DNA from: Paenibacillus lutrae
GTDB taxonomy: Bacteria > Bacillota > Bacilli > Paenibacillales > NBRC-103111
Reading direction: 5' to 3'
Assembly: GCF_009757775.1 (NCBI RefSeq)
Contig: NZ_RHLK01000003.1
Location: 62,001-126,000 of the forward strand
Length of the DNA: 64,000 nucleotides
Below are positions 36,072 through 45,987 of this stretch, in pieces. Position numbers and translations under genes: made by a program. Below the pieces are notes generated by a model. That model was not told the origin of the DNA and did not search any database. It saw nothing but the letters and a program-made list of their open reading frames with translations. Positions within the stretch are counted from its first letter, which is position 1. Every line of letters starts with the position of its first letter.

Positions 36072-36100
36072 AACAATTTTATCGTAACACAGCCGAGGTT

Positions 36101-37429
36101 TCAGTTACAAGGCGGTTGTACATGATTTTGCGAAAAATTCTGAATACTTTCAATCGCACGCTCAGCCAGCTTTTCAATCTTCAATTTTTTGTTGCGGATT
36201 TTCTCAGCCAGCGGCGGGTAAAGCCCGAAGTTAGCGTTCATCGGTTGAAAATGCTTTGTATCGGCGGTTGTGATGTACTGCGCCATACCGCCGAGGGTCG
36301 TTTCACTCGGGAAAACGAGACACTCCAACCCGCGTGCAAGTCTGCCTGCATTAATACCTGCAATAAGGCCGGAAGCGGCTGATTCCACATACCCTTCCAC
36401 ACCCGTCATCTGACCGGCGAAAAACAACTGATCCCGGTTTTTGAACTGGTAGGTTGGCCGGAGCTGGCTGGGCGAATTGATAAATGTATTCCGGTGCATA
36501 ACGCCATATCTTACGAATTCGGCATTCTCAAGACCCGGAATCATGGAGAGGACACGCTTCTGCTCGCCCCATTTCAGATGAGTCTGAAATCCTACGAGAT
36601 TATACAACGTACCCGCCGCGTTATCCTGACGGAGCTGGACGACCGCATGAGGCAGCTCGCCTGTATGCGGGTTCACCAGGCCTACCGGTTTCATCGGGCC
36701 GTACAAGGCCGTTTGCTTGCCTCTTCTTGCCATGACTTCGATCGGCATACAGCCTTCAAAGTAAATTTCCTTCTCAAACTCCTTAATCGGTGCCGTTTCG
36801 GCATGAATCAAAGCATCGTAGAAGGCATCGAACTCTTCTTCGGTCATCGGGCAGTTCAGATAAGCCGCTTCGCCTTTGTCGTACCTGGAGGCCAGATATA
36901 CTTTGCTCATGTCAATCGAGTCTTTCTCGATAATCGGAGCTGCCGCATCGTAGAAATAAAGGTACTCCTCACCCATCAGCTCCTGAAGTCTTGCCGACAA
37001 TGCCGGCGAAGTTAAAGGGCCTGAAGCTACGATGGTAATACCATCGGGAAGCTCAGTCAGCTCTTCATTACGAACTTCAATCAGCGGATGATTTCTCAGC
37101 GTATCCGTGATTTCGCCCGAGAAGCCGTCCCGGTCCACGGCAAGCGCTCCTCCCGCCGGTACGGAGTGCTTATCGGCACTGGCAAGAATGAGAGAGTTGA
37201 GTACTCTCATCTCTTGCTTAAGGACGCCGACCGCATTCGTTAAGCCATTGGAGCGCAGAGAATTACTGCATACGAGCTCGGCAAATTTATCCGTAATATG
37301 CGCGGGTGTTTTGCGTACGGGACGCATTTCATATAAAGTTACGGGCACGCCCTGACTGGCGATTTGAAATGCGGCTTCACTGCCTGCCAGGCCGGCACCG
37401 ATTATAGTTACTCTTTGTCCTGCTGTCAA
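36101..37429 (-). CDS. trmFO: Folate/FAD-dependent tRNA (uracil-54-C5)-methyltransferase TrmFO
   Basis: TrmFO makes ribothymidine 54 in the T-loop of tRNA using methylene-tetrahydrofolate. 442 residues: FAD-binding Rossmann motif [18 protein letters not shown] at the N-terminus, [20 protein letters not shown] and [20 protein letters not shown]. It begins at TTG after GAGGTG, 16 bases downstream of topA, as in B. subtilis (gid). Confidence 0.96.
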   Translation of the reverse strand: MTAGQRVTIIGAGLAGSEAAFQIASQGVPVTLYEMRPVRKTPAHITDKFAELVCSNSLRSNGLTNAVGVLKQEMRVLNSLILASADKHSVPAGGALAVDRDGFSGEITDTLRNHPLIEVRNEELTELPDGITIVASGPLTSPALSARLQELMGEEYLYFYDAAAPIIEKDSIDMSKVYLASRYDKGEAAYLNCPMTEEEFDAFYDALIHAETAPIKEFEKEIYFEGCMPIEVMARRGKQTALYGPMKPVGLVNPHTGELPHAVVQLRQDNAAGTLYNLVGFQTHLKWGEQKRVLSMIPGLENAEFVRYGVMHRNTFINSPSQLRPTYQFKNRDQLFFAGQMTGVEGYVESAASGLIAGINAGRLARGLECLVFPSETTLGGMAQYITTADTKHFQPMNANFGLYPPLAEKIRNKKLKIEKLAERAIESIQNFSQNHVQPPCN

Positions 37430-37445
37430 TTTCTACACCTCGAAT

Positions 37446-39539
37446 TTAATCATTTACTTCTTCATCTTTGAGTTCTTCTTTAAAACCGCACTCGACGCAC
37501 TGGTGATTTACAGCTGTCTTCGTACGTTTCTCGATCATCATCGAGCCGCAGCTGGGACAAGGCTGTGCAACCGGTTTGTCCCATGAGACAAAGTCACATT
37601 CAGGATAGTGGTCACAACCGTAAAAAATACGGCCTTTCTTACTGCGCCGCTCCACAACTTTGCCTTCTTTACATTTCGGGCACGTTACACCGATATCTTT
37701 AATAATCGGCTTCGTATTCCGGCAGTCGGGGAACCCGGAACATGCCAGAAATTTGCCGAACCGGCCCATCTTGTAAACGAGATGCTTACCGCATTTCTCA
37801 CAAATTTCGTCCGAGACTTCGTCTTGAATCTCAATCTCTTTCATTTCTTCCTCTGCGAACTCAAGCCTCTTCTCGAAAGAAGTGTAAAATTCATCGAGCA
37901 CCTTGACCCAGTTCTCTTTACCTTCACCTACATGGTCAAGCTCTTCTTCCATCTGGGCCGTAAATTCAACATCGAGAATCTCAGGAAAGAATTCGACCAT
38001 CAGTTGAATGACCAGATCCCCCAGTTCGGTAGGAACGAACTTCTTCTCTTCAATGGCCACATAACCGCGCTTCTGAATGGTCTCCAACGTAGGCGCATAA
38101 GTAGACGGACGCCCTATACCCAGCTCCTCGAGAGATCGGACCAGCCGAGCTTCCGTATAGCGCGGAGGCGGCTGGGTGAAATGCTGCTTCGGCTCGACGT
38201 CATTGGAAGCCACCTCATCTCCCGATGAAAGCGGAGGAAGGAGTTTGTCTTCTTCCGTAGTACCGTCATCATTGCCTTCTACATACACTTTCATAAAACC
38301 CGGGAATTTCAATTTGGAGCCAACCGCACGGAACACAGCATTATTGACATTCAAATCAATCGTCATCGTGTCCAGCACAGCAGAAGACATTTGGCTTGCT
38401 ACGAAGCGTTCCCAAACCAGCTTATAGAGACGGAATTGGTCTCTCGACAGGAATTCCTTAACTGAATCCGGATCGCGCAGAACAGATGAAGGACGAATGC
38501 CCTCATGCGCATCTTGGGTGTTCGAGCCTTTTTTGACATAGACACGAGGAGTTTCAGGATAGAAGTTCTCCCCGTACTTGCCTACGATAAATTCCTTTGC
38601 TTCCTCTTGGGCGACCGGGGAAATTCTCGTAGAATCGGTACGCATATATGTAATAAGACCGACAGTACCCTCTTTCCCCAGATCAATTCCTTCATATAAC
38701 TGCTGAGCCACGGACATGGTCTTGGCTGCCCTGAAATTCAGCTTGCGCGCGGCTTCCTGCTGCATGGAGCTTGTTATAAAAGGCGGAGAAGGGTTGCGAA
38801 GACGTTCCTTTTCCTTGACTTCCTTTACAATAAAAGGAGCGCCTTCAATCGCTTTTAGAATAGCATTGACTTCTTCTTCCGAACCCAATTCTTTCTTCGA
38901 ACCGTCGATGCCATAGAATTTGGCTTCGAAATTCGCTTTGCCCGCTTGCAGCATCGCTGTAATCGTCCAATATTCCTCGGGTACAAAAGCTTTAATTTCA
39001 TTCTCGCGGTCCATGATGAGCTTAACCGCTACCGATTGGACCCGTCCTGCCGACAAGCCTTTCTTTACTTTCTTCCAGAGTAGCGGGCTGATCTTGTAAC
39101 CAACGAGCCGGTCAAGAATACGGCGAGCCTGCTGTGCATTAACCAGGTCGATGTTAATCGGACGCGGAGTTTTGAAAGCGTCTTTAACCGCCTGCTTCGT
39201 AATTTCATTAAACACAACGCGGCAATTTTCGGTTTCGTTTAACTCTAAATAATGAGCCAAGTGCCAGGCAATAGCTTCCCCTTCACGATCCGGGTCAGCT
39301 GCGAGGTACACTTTTTTCACTTTCTTGCTGGCATCTTTCAGTTCCTTTAAGATGGAGCCTTTGCCGCGGATCGTTATATATTTCGGTTCAAAACCGCGTT
39401 CCACTTCAACACCGATCTGGCTCTTCGGAAGGTCGCGGATATGACCCATCGATGCTTTGACGATATATTTACTTCCCAAATATTTCCCAATCGTTTTGGC
39501 TTTTGCCGGTGATTCTACAATTACTAATGAGTCTGCCAT
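37446..39539 (-). CDS. topA: DNA topoisomerase I
   Basis: Type IA topoisomerase relaxing negative supercoils. 697 residues: TOPRIM domain ([37 protein letters not shown]), catalytic Tyr in [15 protein letters not shown], and three C-terminal four-Cys zinc ribbons (CEKCGK...CSGFPDC; CPKCKEG...CDHYPEC; CPSCGS...CVECGF). Length and domain set are normal. It heads the topA-trmFO pair. Confidence 0.97.
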   Translation of the reverse strand: MADSLVIVESPAKAKTIGKYLGSKYIVKASMGHIRDLPKSQIGVEVERGFEPKYITIRGKGSILKELKDASKKVKKVYLAADPDREGEAIAWHLAHYLELNETENCRVVFNEITKQAVKDAFKTPRPINIDLVNAQQARRILDRLVGYKISPLLWKKVKKGLSAGRVQSVAVKLIMDRENEIKAFVPEEYWTITAMLQAGKANFEAKFYGIDGSKKELGSEEEVNAILKAIEGAPFIVKEVKEKERLRNPSPPFITSSMQQEAARKLNFRAAKTMSVAQQLYEGIDLGKEGTVGLITYMRTDSTRISPVAQEEAKEFIVGKYGENFYPETPRVYVKKGSNTQDAHEGIRPSSVLRDPDSVKEFLSRDQFRLYKLVWERFVASQMSSAVLDTMTIDLNVNNAVFRAVGSKLKFPGFMKVYVEGNDDGTTEEDKLLPPLSSGDEVASNDVEPKQHFTQPPPRYTEARLVRSLEELGIGRPSTYAPTLETIQKRGYVAIEEKKFVPTELGDLVIQLMVEFFPEILDVEFTAQMEEELDHVGEGKENWVKVLDEFYTSFEKRLEFAEEEMKEIEIQDEVSDEICEKCGKHLVYKMGRFGKFLACSGFPDCRNTKPIIKDIGVTCPKCKEGKVVERRSKKGRIFYGCDHYPECDFVSWDKPVAQPCPSCGSMMIEKRTKTAVNHQCVECGFKEELKDEEVND

Positions 39540-39608
39540 CGACCGAATGCTCCTCCCTTCAACGTCATCTAATGCTGCATGTATATCACTTTAATGGTTA
39601 TGGTATTT

Positions 39609-40718
39609 TCATATGGATACGTATGTGGAGCCGGGCTGCTCCGCTATCTTGTTTTTCAATAGCAAGGATAGCAGAACTGAATGCAAATGTCCAAACGTAA
39701 ATTGAGTCTGCTCCAGGAGGACGTCGGCAGTCACCGGTACGCTCGACAAGAATCGATAAAGAACGACTTCGTCTGCAGACATGCCTTCTTCAGGAGATTG
39801 AGTTGCCGATTTCGTAAGAGGCTCCACGAAATGTCCACTGGAGGGGGACAAATGAGTATATTCTTCAAGGATATCTTCGGGACTAATTACCATCTTAGCC
39901 CCCTGTTTAATCAGGTACAGAGCTCCTCTGCTTTTGGGGGAATGAATCGGACCCGGCACCGCGAATACGTCACGCGACTCTTCCAGAGCCAAATCTGCCG
40001 TAATCAGAGAACCGCTGCGCTCGGCAGCTTCGACTACGACAATCCCCAGGCTCAGTCCCGCAATGATGCGGTTGCGCAGTGGAAACAGCCCCGGATGCGG
40101 AAGAGTTCCAACCGGATACTCCGATAGAAGGAGCCCTCCGCTGCCGATAATTTCGTCCTGAAGCCGGCCATGTTCCGGCGGGTAGATCCGATCAGGAGAT
40201 ACGCCGAGAACTGCTATCGTTCCGCCAGTTTTGCCTATTGCGCCCCGATGAGCCTGGGCATCGATTCCCCGTGCTAACCCGCTTACTACGGTTATCCCGG
40301 ATCCCGACAAAGCAGCAGCCAGTTCCTCCGCGATTTTCTTCCCGTAGGCGGTGGGTGTTCGGGTGCCGACTATTCCTATCTTAGGATACTCCAAGGCTTT
40401 GAGCGAACCCCTGTAGTAAAGCACCCACGGCGGCTGTGCGGTTTCTGCGAGCAAATCAGGATAATCACTATCAAATCGTGTCAAAAATCCAATACCGAGC
40501 CTTCTGGCGAGCTCTACTCGCTCCTGAAGCTTACCTTCATCTAAACCTTCTATAATACATTCTGCTTTGGCCGCTGGGATTCCGGTTCTTGTGTAATCTG
40601 CAAATGACCATTCTCTCAGTTCCCTCAAATCGGAACAGGAATCGATCACACGTTTAATGGTTTTCCAGCCGACTCCGGTTATTCCATGAAGTCCGATGAG
40701 CATGCTTCGATTCTCCAT
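39609..40718 (-). CDS. dprA: DNA processing protein DprA (Smf)
   Basis: DprA loads RecA on incoming single-stranded DNA in transformation. 369 residues with the extended Rossmann fold motifs YPKIGIVGTRTPTAYGKKIA, VVSGLARGIDAQAHRGAIG, FPLRNRIIAGLSLGIVVVEA and ALEESRDVFAVPGPI, and a C-terminal winged helix-like segment. The ATG at 40718 follows AAAGGGAG at 12 bases; another ATG eight codons upstream (40742) is possible. It lies between sucD and topA as in B. subtilis. Confidence 0.93.
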   Translation of the reverse strand: MENRSMLIGLHGITGVGWKTIKRVIDSCSDLRELREWSFADYTRTGIPAAKAECIIEGLDEGKLQERVELARRLGIGFLTRFDSDYPDLLAETAQPPWVLYYRGSLKALEYPKIGIVGTRTPTAYGKKIAEELAAALSGSGITVVSGLARGIDAQAHRGAIGKTGGTIAVLGVSPDRIYPPEHGRLQDEIIGSGGLLLSEYPVGTLPHPGLFPLRNRIIAGLSLGIVVVEAAERSGSLITADLALEESRDVFAVPGPIHSPKSRGALYLIKQGAKMVISPEDILEEYTHLSPSSGHFVEPLTKSATQSPEEGMSADEVVLYRFLSSVPVTADVLLEQTQFTFGHLHSVLLSLLLKNKIAEQPGSTYVSI

Positions 40719-40765
40719 CAGTATAAAGCACTCCCTTTGCATTCACAAATTTTGAACCTGTGAAA

Positions 40766-40806
40766 CAAAAAAACCTCCCAATTCCCCTAAGGGAACCGGA
40801 AGGTTG
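40766..40806 (-). terminator. Terminator after sucD
   Basis: On the minus strand AACCTTCCGGTTCCC pairs imperfectly with GGGGAATTGGGAGGTT and is followed by seven T residues. It ends the sucCD transcript 45 bases after the sucD stop; dprA therefore needs its own promoter or read-through. Confidence 0.85.
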
Positions 40807-40851
40807 CTTACCATTCCAACGTTTGATTTATATCCATGCATGAATATAAAC

Positions 40852-41784
40852 TTATTTTTTAGTTATGCATTTCTCCAACAGGCCTTTTTCTTCCAAGACT
40901 TCGACAAGTGTCGAACCCATCTCAGAAGGAGTAGCTGCTACCTTGATACCACAAGCTTCAAGAGTAGCTACTTTCTCAGCCGCTGTACCTTTACCGCCGG
41001 AAATAATAGCGCCTGCATGGCCCATACGTTTTCCTGGAGGAGCTGTTTTACCGCCGATGAAACCTACTACAGGCTTCTTCATGTTAGCTTTGACCCATTC
41101 AGCCGCTTCCTCTTCAGCCGAACCGCCGATCTCACCAATCATAATGACGGCATAAGTATCCGGATCTTCATTGAACATATGAAGGACATCGATAAACTCG
41201 GAACCTTTAACAGGGTCTCCACCGATACCTACTGCAGAGGATTGACCGATACCGCGGGTCGTAAGCTGATGAACCGCTTCATACGTCAAAGTTCCGGAGC
41301 GGGAAACAACGCCCACGTGACCTGGTGTATGGATGTAGCCCGGCATAATACCGATTTTGCATTCGCCCGGTGTGATGACGCCCGGACAGTTAGGTCCGAT
41401 CAGACGAGTACGTTTGCCTTCCATATAACGGGTAACTTTAACCATGTCCAGAACCGGAATGCCTTCTGTGATACAGATGACCAGATCAAGATCCGCATCT
41501 ACTGCTTCCATGATGGAATCAGCTGCAAAAGCGGGCGGGACATAAATGACGGATGCGGTAGCACCCGTTGCTTCTTTTGCCTGCTCGACCGTATCAAAAA
41601 CCGGTAAGGAAACAGTCTCGCCGTTCTCGAGGGTAATGTCGACGTTCGTGCCGCCTTTACCAGGGGTTACGCCTCCGACCATTTGCGTGCCGTAATCGAG
41701 CGCGCCCTTCGTATGGAACAAGCCGGTAGAACCGGTAATACCTTGTGTGATCACTTTTGTGTCTTTATTCACCAAAATACTCAT
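40852..41784 (-). CDS. sucD: Succinyl-CoA synthetase alpha subunit
   Basis: 310 residues; with SucC it interconverts succinyl-CoA and succinate with substrate-level ATP/GTP formation. The CoA-binding Rossmann domain begins [39 protein letters not shown] and the phospho-His motif [18 protein letters not shown] identify the alpha subunit. Confidence 0.97.
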   Translation of the reverse strand: MSILVNKDTKVITQGITGSTGLFHTKGALDYGTQMVGGVTPGKGGTNVDITLENGETVSLPVFDTVEQAKEATGATASVIYVPPAFAADSIMEAVDADLDLVICITEGIPVLDMVKVTRYMEGKRTRLIGPNCPGVITPGECKIGIMPGYIHTPGHVGVVSRSGTLTYEAVHQLTTRGIGQSSAVGIGGDPVKGSEFIDVLHMFNEDPDTYAVIMIGEIGGSAEEEAAEWVKANMKKPVVGFIGGKTAPPGKRMGHAGAIISGGKGTAAEKVATLEACGIKVAATPSEMGSTLVEVLEEKGLLEKCITKK

Positions 41785-41853
41785 GATCTTTGTTCACATC
41801 CCTTTACAAATTGAAAAGCGTATAACATATAAAGAACGTACGTTCACATGCAA

Positions 41854-43011
41854 TTAAACAAGCGCAACAATTTTCTGAGCGCCGTCTGCCATGGAATCTG
41901 CAGAAACGATGTTCAGACCGGACTCGTTCAAGATTTTCTTGCCAAGCTCAACGTTAGTACCTTCCAGGCGCACAACGAGCGGACGGTCCAGACCGAGTTC
42001 CTTCGCTGCTGCTACTACACCCTCGGCAATAACGTCACAACGCATAATTCCGCCGAAAATATTAACGAAAATACCTTTAACTTTGGAATCGGACAGAATG
42101 ATTTTGAAGGCTTCGGTAACTTTCTCTTTGGTAGCACCGCCACCTACGTCGAGGAAGTTCGCAGGATCTCCGCTATAGTGCTTGATGATATCCATCGTTG
42201 CCATAGCAAGGCCGGCACCGTTAACCATACAGCCGATATTTCCGTCAAGGGCAATGTAGCTGAGGTCATACTTGGAAGCTTCAATTTCTTTCTCATCTTC
42301 TTCTTCCAGGTCACGAAGCGCCAGAATATCTTTGTGACGGTAAAGCGCGTTGGAATCGAAGTTGAGTTTAGCGTCCAGAGCCATAACATCTCCGCCGCCG
42401 GTTACAACAAGCGGATTGATTTCAGCAATGGAGCAGTCTTTATCAACAAAAGCCGTGTACAGAGCGATCATGAACTTAACCGCTTTGTTAACCAGCTCTT
42501 TAGGAATGTTGATGGCATAAGCCAGTTTGCGGGCTTGGAACACTTGCAGACCGATTGCCGGATCAATAACTTCCTTGAAAATTTTCTCCGGAGTGTTGGC
42601 AGCAACTTCTTCAATGTCCATGCCGCCTTCTTCGGAGCCCATCATGACGACGCGGCCCGTATCACGGTCAACAACTACGCCTATGTAGTACTCTTTCTTA
42701 ATATCACAGCCTTGCTCGATCAGCAGGCGTTTAACTTCCTTACCTTCAGGACCGGTCTGATGAGTAACCAGTACTTTGCCCAGAATTTCTTGTGCATAAG
42801 TACGGACTTCATCCAGATTCTTGGCAACTTTCACGCCGCCCGCTTTACCACGGCCGCCTGCATGAATTTGCGCTTTGACTACAACGACCTGAGTGCCTAG
42901 CTCTTTGGCTGCTTCAACCGCTTCATCCACGGAAAACGCCACTTTGCCCTGGGGTACATTCACTCCGTACTGTCTCAGGACTTCTTTGCCTTGATACTCA
43001 TGGATATTCAT
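41854..43011 (-). CDS. sucC: Succinyl-CoA synthetase beta subunit
   Basis: 385 residues: ATP-grasp domain ([36 protein letters not shown]) and C-terminal CoA-ligase domain with [19 protein letters not shown] and [18 protein letters not shown]. The ATG at 43011 is seven bases after AGGAGGA; a TTG two codons upstream is less likely. A long structured leader precedes it. Confidence 0.97.
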   Translation of the reverse strand: MNIHEYQGKEVLRQYGVNVPQGKVAFSVDEAVEAAKELGTQVVVVKAQIHAGGRGKAGGVKVAKNLDEVRTYAQEILGKVLVTHQTGPEGKEVKRLLIEQGCDIKKEYYIGVVVDRDTGRVVMMGSEEGGMDIEEVAANTPEKIFKEVIDPAIGLQVFQARKLAYAINIPKELVNKAVKFMIALYTAFVDKDCSIAEINPLVVTGGGDVMALDAKLNFDSNALYRHKDILALRDLEEEDEKEIEASKYDLSYIALDGNIGCMVNGAGLAMATMDIIKHYSGDPANFLDVGGGATKEKVTEAFKIILSDSKVKGIFVNIFGGIMRCDVIAEGVVAAAKELGLDRPLVVRLEGTNVELGKKILNESGLNIVSADSMADGAQKIVALV

Positions 43012-43018
43012 TTGCAAA

Positions 43019-43160
43019 TCCTCCTAAACGTATTGTTTCTCCCTGTATGCACGAAACCATGTTCAAGTTTCGATTCTTTTCGCACAACCAACGTAGGGTA
43101 TTCGCCGTTTGACAGGGGAAATCCTGCCCGTCTTTTAGCGGGTTCGGACAAACTTTTGCC
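43019..43160 (-). promoter_or_regulatory. Structured 5' leader of sucC, type not identified
   Basis: The 321-base gap 43012-43332 has no convincing gene. The sucC-proximal part holds a series of short hairpins on the minus strand: CCCG/CGGG around CTAAAAGA, CAGG/CCTG around ATTTCC, AACG/CGTT around GCGAATACCCTA, and CGAAAC/GTTTCG. Their close packing downstream of an extended -10 element suggests a folded leader RNA. I cannot assign it to a known riboswitch class. Confidence 0.35.
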
Positions 43161-43167
43161 ACGAATT

Positions 43168-43176
43168 ATTGTATCA
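43168..43176 (-). promoter_or_regulatory. Extended -10 promoter element for sucCD
   Basis: TGATACAAT on the minus strand is an extended -10 (TG, one base, TACAAT); the matching -35 region is poor. It would give a leader of about 150 bases before sucC. Confidence 0.4.
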
Positions 43177-43250
43177 CTTTTTGTCGACAGTTTCCTCTTC
43201 TTTTTAAAAAGAAATCGTTTTTTATTATTGCGCAGGAAATATAAAAAAGA

Positions 43251-43284
43251 AAAGGCCCCGGAAACATCGGTCCCGGGGCGCTTT
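43251..43284 (-). terminator. Terminator after the zinc-ribbon gene
   Basis: On the minus strand AAAGCGCCCCGG pairs with CCGGGGCCTTT and is followed by TCTTTTTTAT. It lies about 50 bases past the stop of the small gene at 43333-43593 and upstream of the sucC promoter. Confidence 0.8.
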
Positions 43285-43332
43285 ATGCATTTTATCACTA
43301 CCATTTTTCGTGCAGCTGCTCAATCGCTTTGC

Positions 43333-43593
43333 CTAAGTATAAGAGGGATTCGTCTCCGTCGTCACTCGCGGCTCCCTTTCCGCCTGCTTGACAAACCTCA
43401 TTTCATTGCCGACATAGCTGCACACGAGACACTGAATGGTCGGTTCACTCTCAGAGACGGGGCTGGGATCTTGTGTTTCTTTTACTTCACCTGTAAGCGC
43501 ATCTTTCAGAAAAGACTGAGAATAACTCGCAATTACACTGAATTTAACCCGGTTGGAACGACAATTGGGGCAAAAATACGGTTTTTCCTGCAT
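43333..43593 (-). CDS. Small zinc-ribbon protein of unknown function
   Basis: 86 residues starting MQEKPYFCPNCRSNRVKFSV, with a second Cys pair in TIQCLVCSYVGNEMRF. The CPNC and CLVC pairs about 50 residues apart form a probable zinc ribbon, as in many small nucleic acid- or chaperone-associated proteins. The ATG at 43593 follows CGAGGTG; a longer reading adds 17 residues with no binding site. It is divergent from yifB and has its own terminator. No function can be assigned. Confidence 0.7.
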   Translation of the reverse strand: MQEKPYFCPNCRSNRVKFSVIASYSQSFLKDALTGEVKETQDPSPVSESEPTIQCLVCSYVGNEMRFVKQAEREPRVTTETNPSYT

Positions 43594-43643
43594 GTTGATC
43601 ACCTCGCCTATAGTATGACCAATTTGCAAGAAACAAAAAGTCA

Positions 43644-43672
43644 TTTTAAAGATCTGACCCTTTTGTTATACT
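43644..43672 (+). promoter_or_regulatory. Candidate promoter for yifB
   Basis: TTTTAA and TATACT are separated by 17 bases on the plus strand, about 65 bases before the yifB start. The -10 is good, the -35 weak. Confidence 0.35.
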
Positions 43673-43737
43673 GGATATACGAGTAAGGCATAAGGAAGCA
43701 CCTTTGTCCATTTACATGAGGAGAGAGGTGTTTTTTG

Positions 43738-45339
43738 ATGTACGGAAAAGTAACCAGCGGCTGTCTGCATGGCATTGACGGTACCTGTATCGATGTTGAA
43801 GTGGATATCACGAATGGCCTGCCCCAAATCAATGTAGTCGGTCTGCCCGATACGGCCGTGCGTGAATCCATTGACAGAGTGCGGTCCGCGATTAAAAATT
43901 GTTCATTCCAGTTCCCGCTTGAGCGGATTACGGTGAACTTGGCTCCTGCTGATTTGCGAAAAGAAGGAGCCTCTTTCGACCTGGCTATAGCGGCAGGCAT
44001 ACTTCTCACAAGCGGACAAATCCAGGCTGAAGAAGTAGAGGACACACTTATACTCGGCGAGCTTGCTCTGGACGGGAGCCTGCGGTCTGTGCCTGGCGTG
44101 CTGGCTATGGTAGATGCGGCACGCAAACAAGGCTTGCGGCGTGTTCTTGTGCCTCAGGGCAATATCGAAGAAGCTCAATTAATTGCCGGTATGAAAGTCA
44201 GCGGTCTAACCAAATTAGATCAATTAAGCTCTTCCATATACGAGGAAAACTTGCGGAATGCTCGGGATTCTACTACGCGGAACCGTCCCGATTCAACCAG
44301 CCTCATTCCCCACCATGAAACCCAAGTAACAGTCCATGGCATCGAAGATGCAGGAATCCAGCAGCCGGTTGAAGATTTTGCCGATGTAATCGGGCAGCAT
44401 CATGTCAAAAGAGCATTGATGATCGCCGCATCGGGCATGCACAATATTTTGCTAATCGGACCTCCAGGCACCGGAAAAACCATGCTGGCAAGACGAATCC
44501 CGGGGATTCTCCCGCCACTTGCAGATGAAGAGGCGCTGGAAGTTACTAAGATTCTCAGTGTGTCGGGTAAGTTGGCGCAGTCCGACCGTTTCATGCGAAT
44601 CAGGCCTTACCGTTCTCCCCATCACACCGTAAGCGCGGCAGGCTTAATCGGAGGAGGTTCCATCCCCAAACCGGGGGAAGTCAGCCTGGCTCATCACGGG
44701 GTACTCTTTCTTGACGAACTCCCCGAATTCTCCAGAAGTGTGCTGGAAGTTCTGCGGCAGCCGCTTGAAGACCGGAAAGTAACGATCAGCAGAGCCAGAG
44801 CCACCTTCACCTTCCCTGCCGGATTTCTTCTGGCAGCCTCCATGAATCCCTGTCCTTGCGGGTTCTGGGGCTCTGATTCGAACCCCAATCAAAGTTGTAT
44901 CTGCAGTCCGCTTAAAATACGCCAATACCGAGCCAGAATCTCAGGTCCTCTGCTCGACCGTATTGATTTGCACGTTGAGGTGCCTAGACTCGATTATTCC
45001 GCTATGACGGACAAGCGGCAATCTATGTCCTCTTCCCAAATGAAAGAACGTGTACGGGAAGCTCATCAGATCCAACAGCGCCGCTATGCACAAACTCCCG
45101 TTCGTTTTAATGCGGAACTCAGCGGCAAATGGCTGCGGCAGTTTTGCCGCCTTCCCTCTGATGCCGAAGAGCTCCTTCGCCGAACCTTTGATCGCCTTCA
45201 TTTGAGTGCGAGGTCTCATGACCGCATTCTCAAGCTTGCCAGAACGATAGCAGATCTTGAAGGCGAAGAACATTTGGCCGCCCAGCACCTGGCTGAAGCG
45301 ATACAGTACCGGAATTTAGATAAATCAGGTATGCTGTGA
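43738..45339 (+). CDS. YifB/ComM-family Mg-chelatase-like AAA+ ATPase
   Basis: 533 residues. The N-terminal Lon-protease-like domain has VEVDITNGLPQINVVGLPDT; the AAA+ domain has Walker A LLIGPPGTGKTMLARRIPG, Walker B GVLFLDELPEF and the Cys-rich insertion NPCPCGFWGS; a C-terminal Mg_chelatase domain includes LSARSHDRILKLARTIADLE. ComM homologues are hexameric branch-migration helicases in natural transformation. It is the only plus-strand gene in the window. The ATG at 43738 is seven bases after GAGAGGTG; a TTG one codon upstream is ignored. Confidence 0.95.
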   Translation: MYGKVTSGCLHGIDGTCIDVEVDITNGLPQINVVGLPDTAVRESIDRVRSAIKNCSFQFPLERITVNLAPADLRKEGASFDLAIAAGILLTSGQIQAEEVEDTLILGELALDGSLRSVPGVLAMVDAARKQGLRRVLVPQGNIEEAQLIAGMKVSGLTKLDQLSSSIYEENLRNARDSTTRNRPDSTSLIPHHETQVTVHGIEDAGIQQPVEDFADVIGQHHVKRALMIAASGMHNILLIGPPGTGKTMLARRIPGILPPLADEEALEVTKILSVSGKLAQSDRFMRIRPYRSPHHTVSAAGLIGGGSIPKPGEVSLAHHGVLFLDELPEFSRSVLEVLRQPLEDRKVTISRARATFTFPAGFLLAASMNPCPCGFWGSDSNPNQSCICSPLKIRQYRARISGPLLDRIDLHVEVPRLDYSAMTDKRQSMSSSQMKERVREAHQIQQRRYAQTPVRFNAELSGKWLRQFCRLPSDAEELLRRTFDRLHLSARSHDRILKLARTIADLEGEEHLAAQHLAEAIQYRNLDKSGML

Positions 45340-45396
45340 CTCCTATGAAAAAACTTGATTTACATCGATAATGAAACTCAAGACCTTATATAAAAA

Positions 45397-45439
45397 CGAA
45401 CCAAACAGACTCCTTGTTCCAGGGAGTCTGTTTGGTTCG
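45397..45439 (-). terminator. 17-bp perfect hairpin between convergent yifB and UPF0102 genes
   Basis: CGAACCAAACAGACTCC (45397-45413) is exactly complementary to 45423-45439 around a nine-base loop. On the minus strand five T residues follow, so it terminates the operon ending with the UPF0102 gene. On the plus strand GAAAGAAAAG follows, which is no T-run, yet the hairpin could still protect the yifB mRNA end. The remainder of the 272-base gap (45340-45611) shows no gene. Confidence 0.8.
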
Positions 45440-45611
45440 GAAAGAAAAGAACTACCCTAGAGAAGCAATCGGTACAGAAGATTTCCATCGGAGGAGTTAT
45501 GCTCGCAAGGCTGTCTACTCTGTCTACTCGGTATAGGAGACAAATCAGCCTGACAGAAAAAGCCTTGTAAAAATAAGAGGAAGCGTGCAAGGAAGAAAAC
45601 GGGGAAATCAT

Positions 45612-45986
45612 TTAAAATGCGCCGCACAAATGTTCAAGCTTGACGAATTCGGAAAGAGCAGACATTTCAACTGTAATAACATCAAAGCGCAGCTTGCGTT
45701 CCTGCTGTTTAACGGAATGCAGATACATTTGCGAAATCTGACGTACTTTCGTCTGTTTCCGGCCATCAACCGATTCTTTGGCATACCCGAACCGGCCGGT
45801 TAATCTCCGCGTCCGGACTTCGATAAACACGACAACATCTTCATGCTCGGCAATCAGATCAAGCTCACCGTACCTGCACCGCCAATTGCGTGCGAGAATA
45901 CGGTAGCCCAGACCTTGCAAATGCTCTTCTGCCTTATTTTCCCCGTATTTACCCAGTGATTGTCTGGTAGAGGGTACGCCGGCCAT
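45612..45986 (-). CDS. UPF0102 (YraN-family) endonuclease-like protein
   Basis: 124 residues. STRQSLGKYGENKAEEHLQG, YRILARNWRCRYGELDLIAE and VVFIEVRTRR give the conserved E...D...ExK-like pattern of the restriction-endonuclease-like YraN family; here the last motif is EVR rather than the common EVK. Biochemical function is not established. It ends the rnhB-ylqG-ylqH group, and yraN is often found near rnhB. Confidence 0.9.
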   Translation of the reverse strand: MAGVPSTRQSLGKYGENKAEEHLQGLGYRILARNWRCRYGELDLIAEHEDVVVFIEVRTRRLTGRFGYAKESVDGRKQTKVRQISQMYLHSVKQQERKLRFDVITVEMSALSEFVKLEHLCGAF

Positions 45987-45987
45987 C

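Noticed and set aside
41848-42900. Plus-strand open frame of 350 codons
   Set aside because: Antisense to sucC; it arises from codon bias on the opposite strand and lacks a ribosome binding site.
43008-43304. Minus-strand open frame of 98 codons before sucC
   Set aside because: It spans a terminator, the predicted promoter and the structured leader, and has no ribosome binding site.
43641-44178. Minus-strand open frames opposite the start of yifB
   Set aside because: They overlap conserved yifB coding sequence and the divergent promoter region.
45378-45611. Minus-strand open frame of 77 codons
   Set aside because: It runs through the 17-bp hairpin terminator and has no conserved features.
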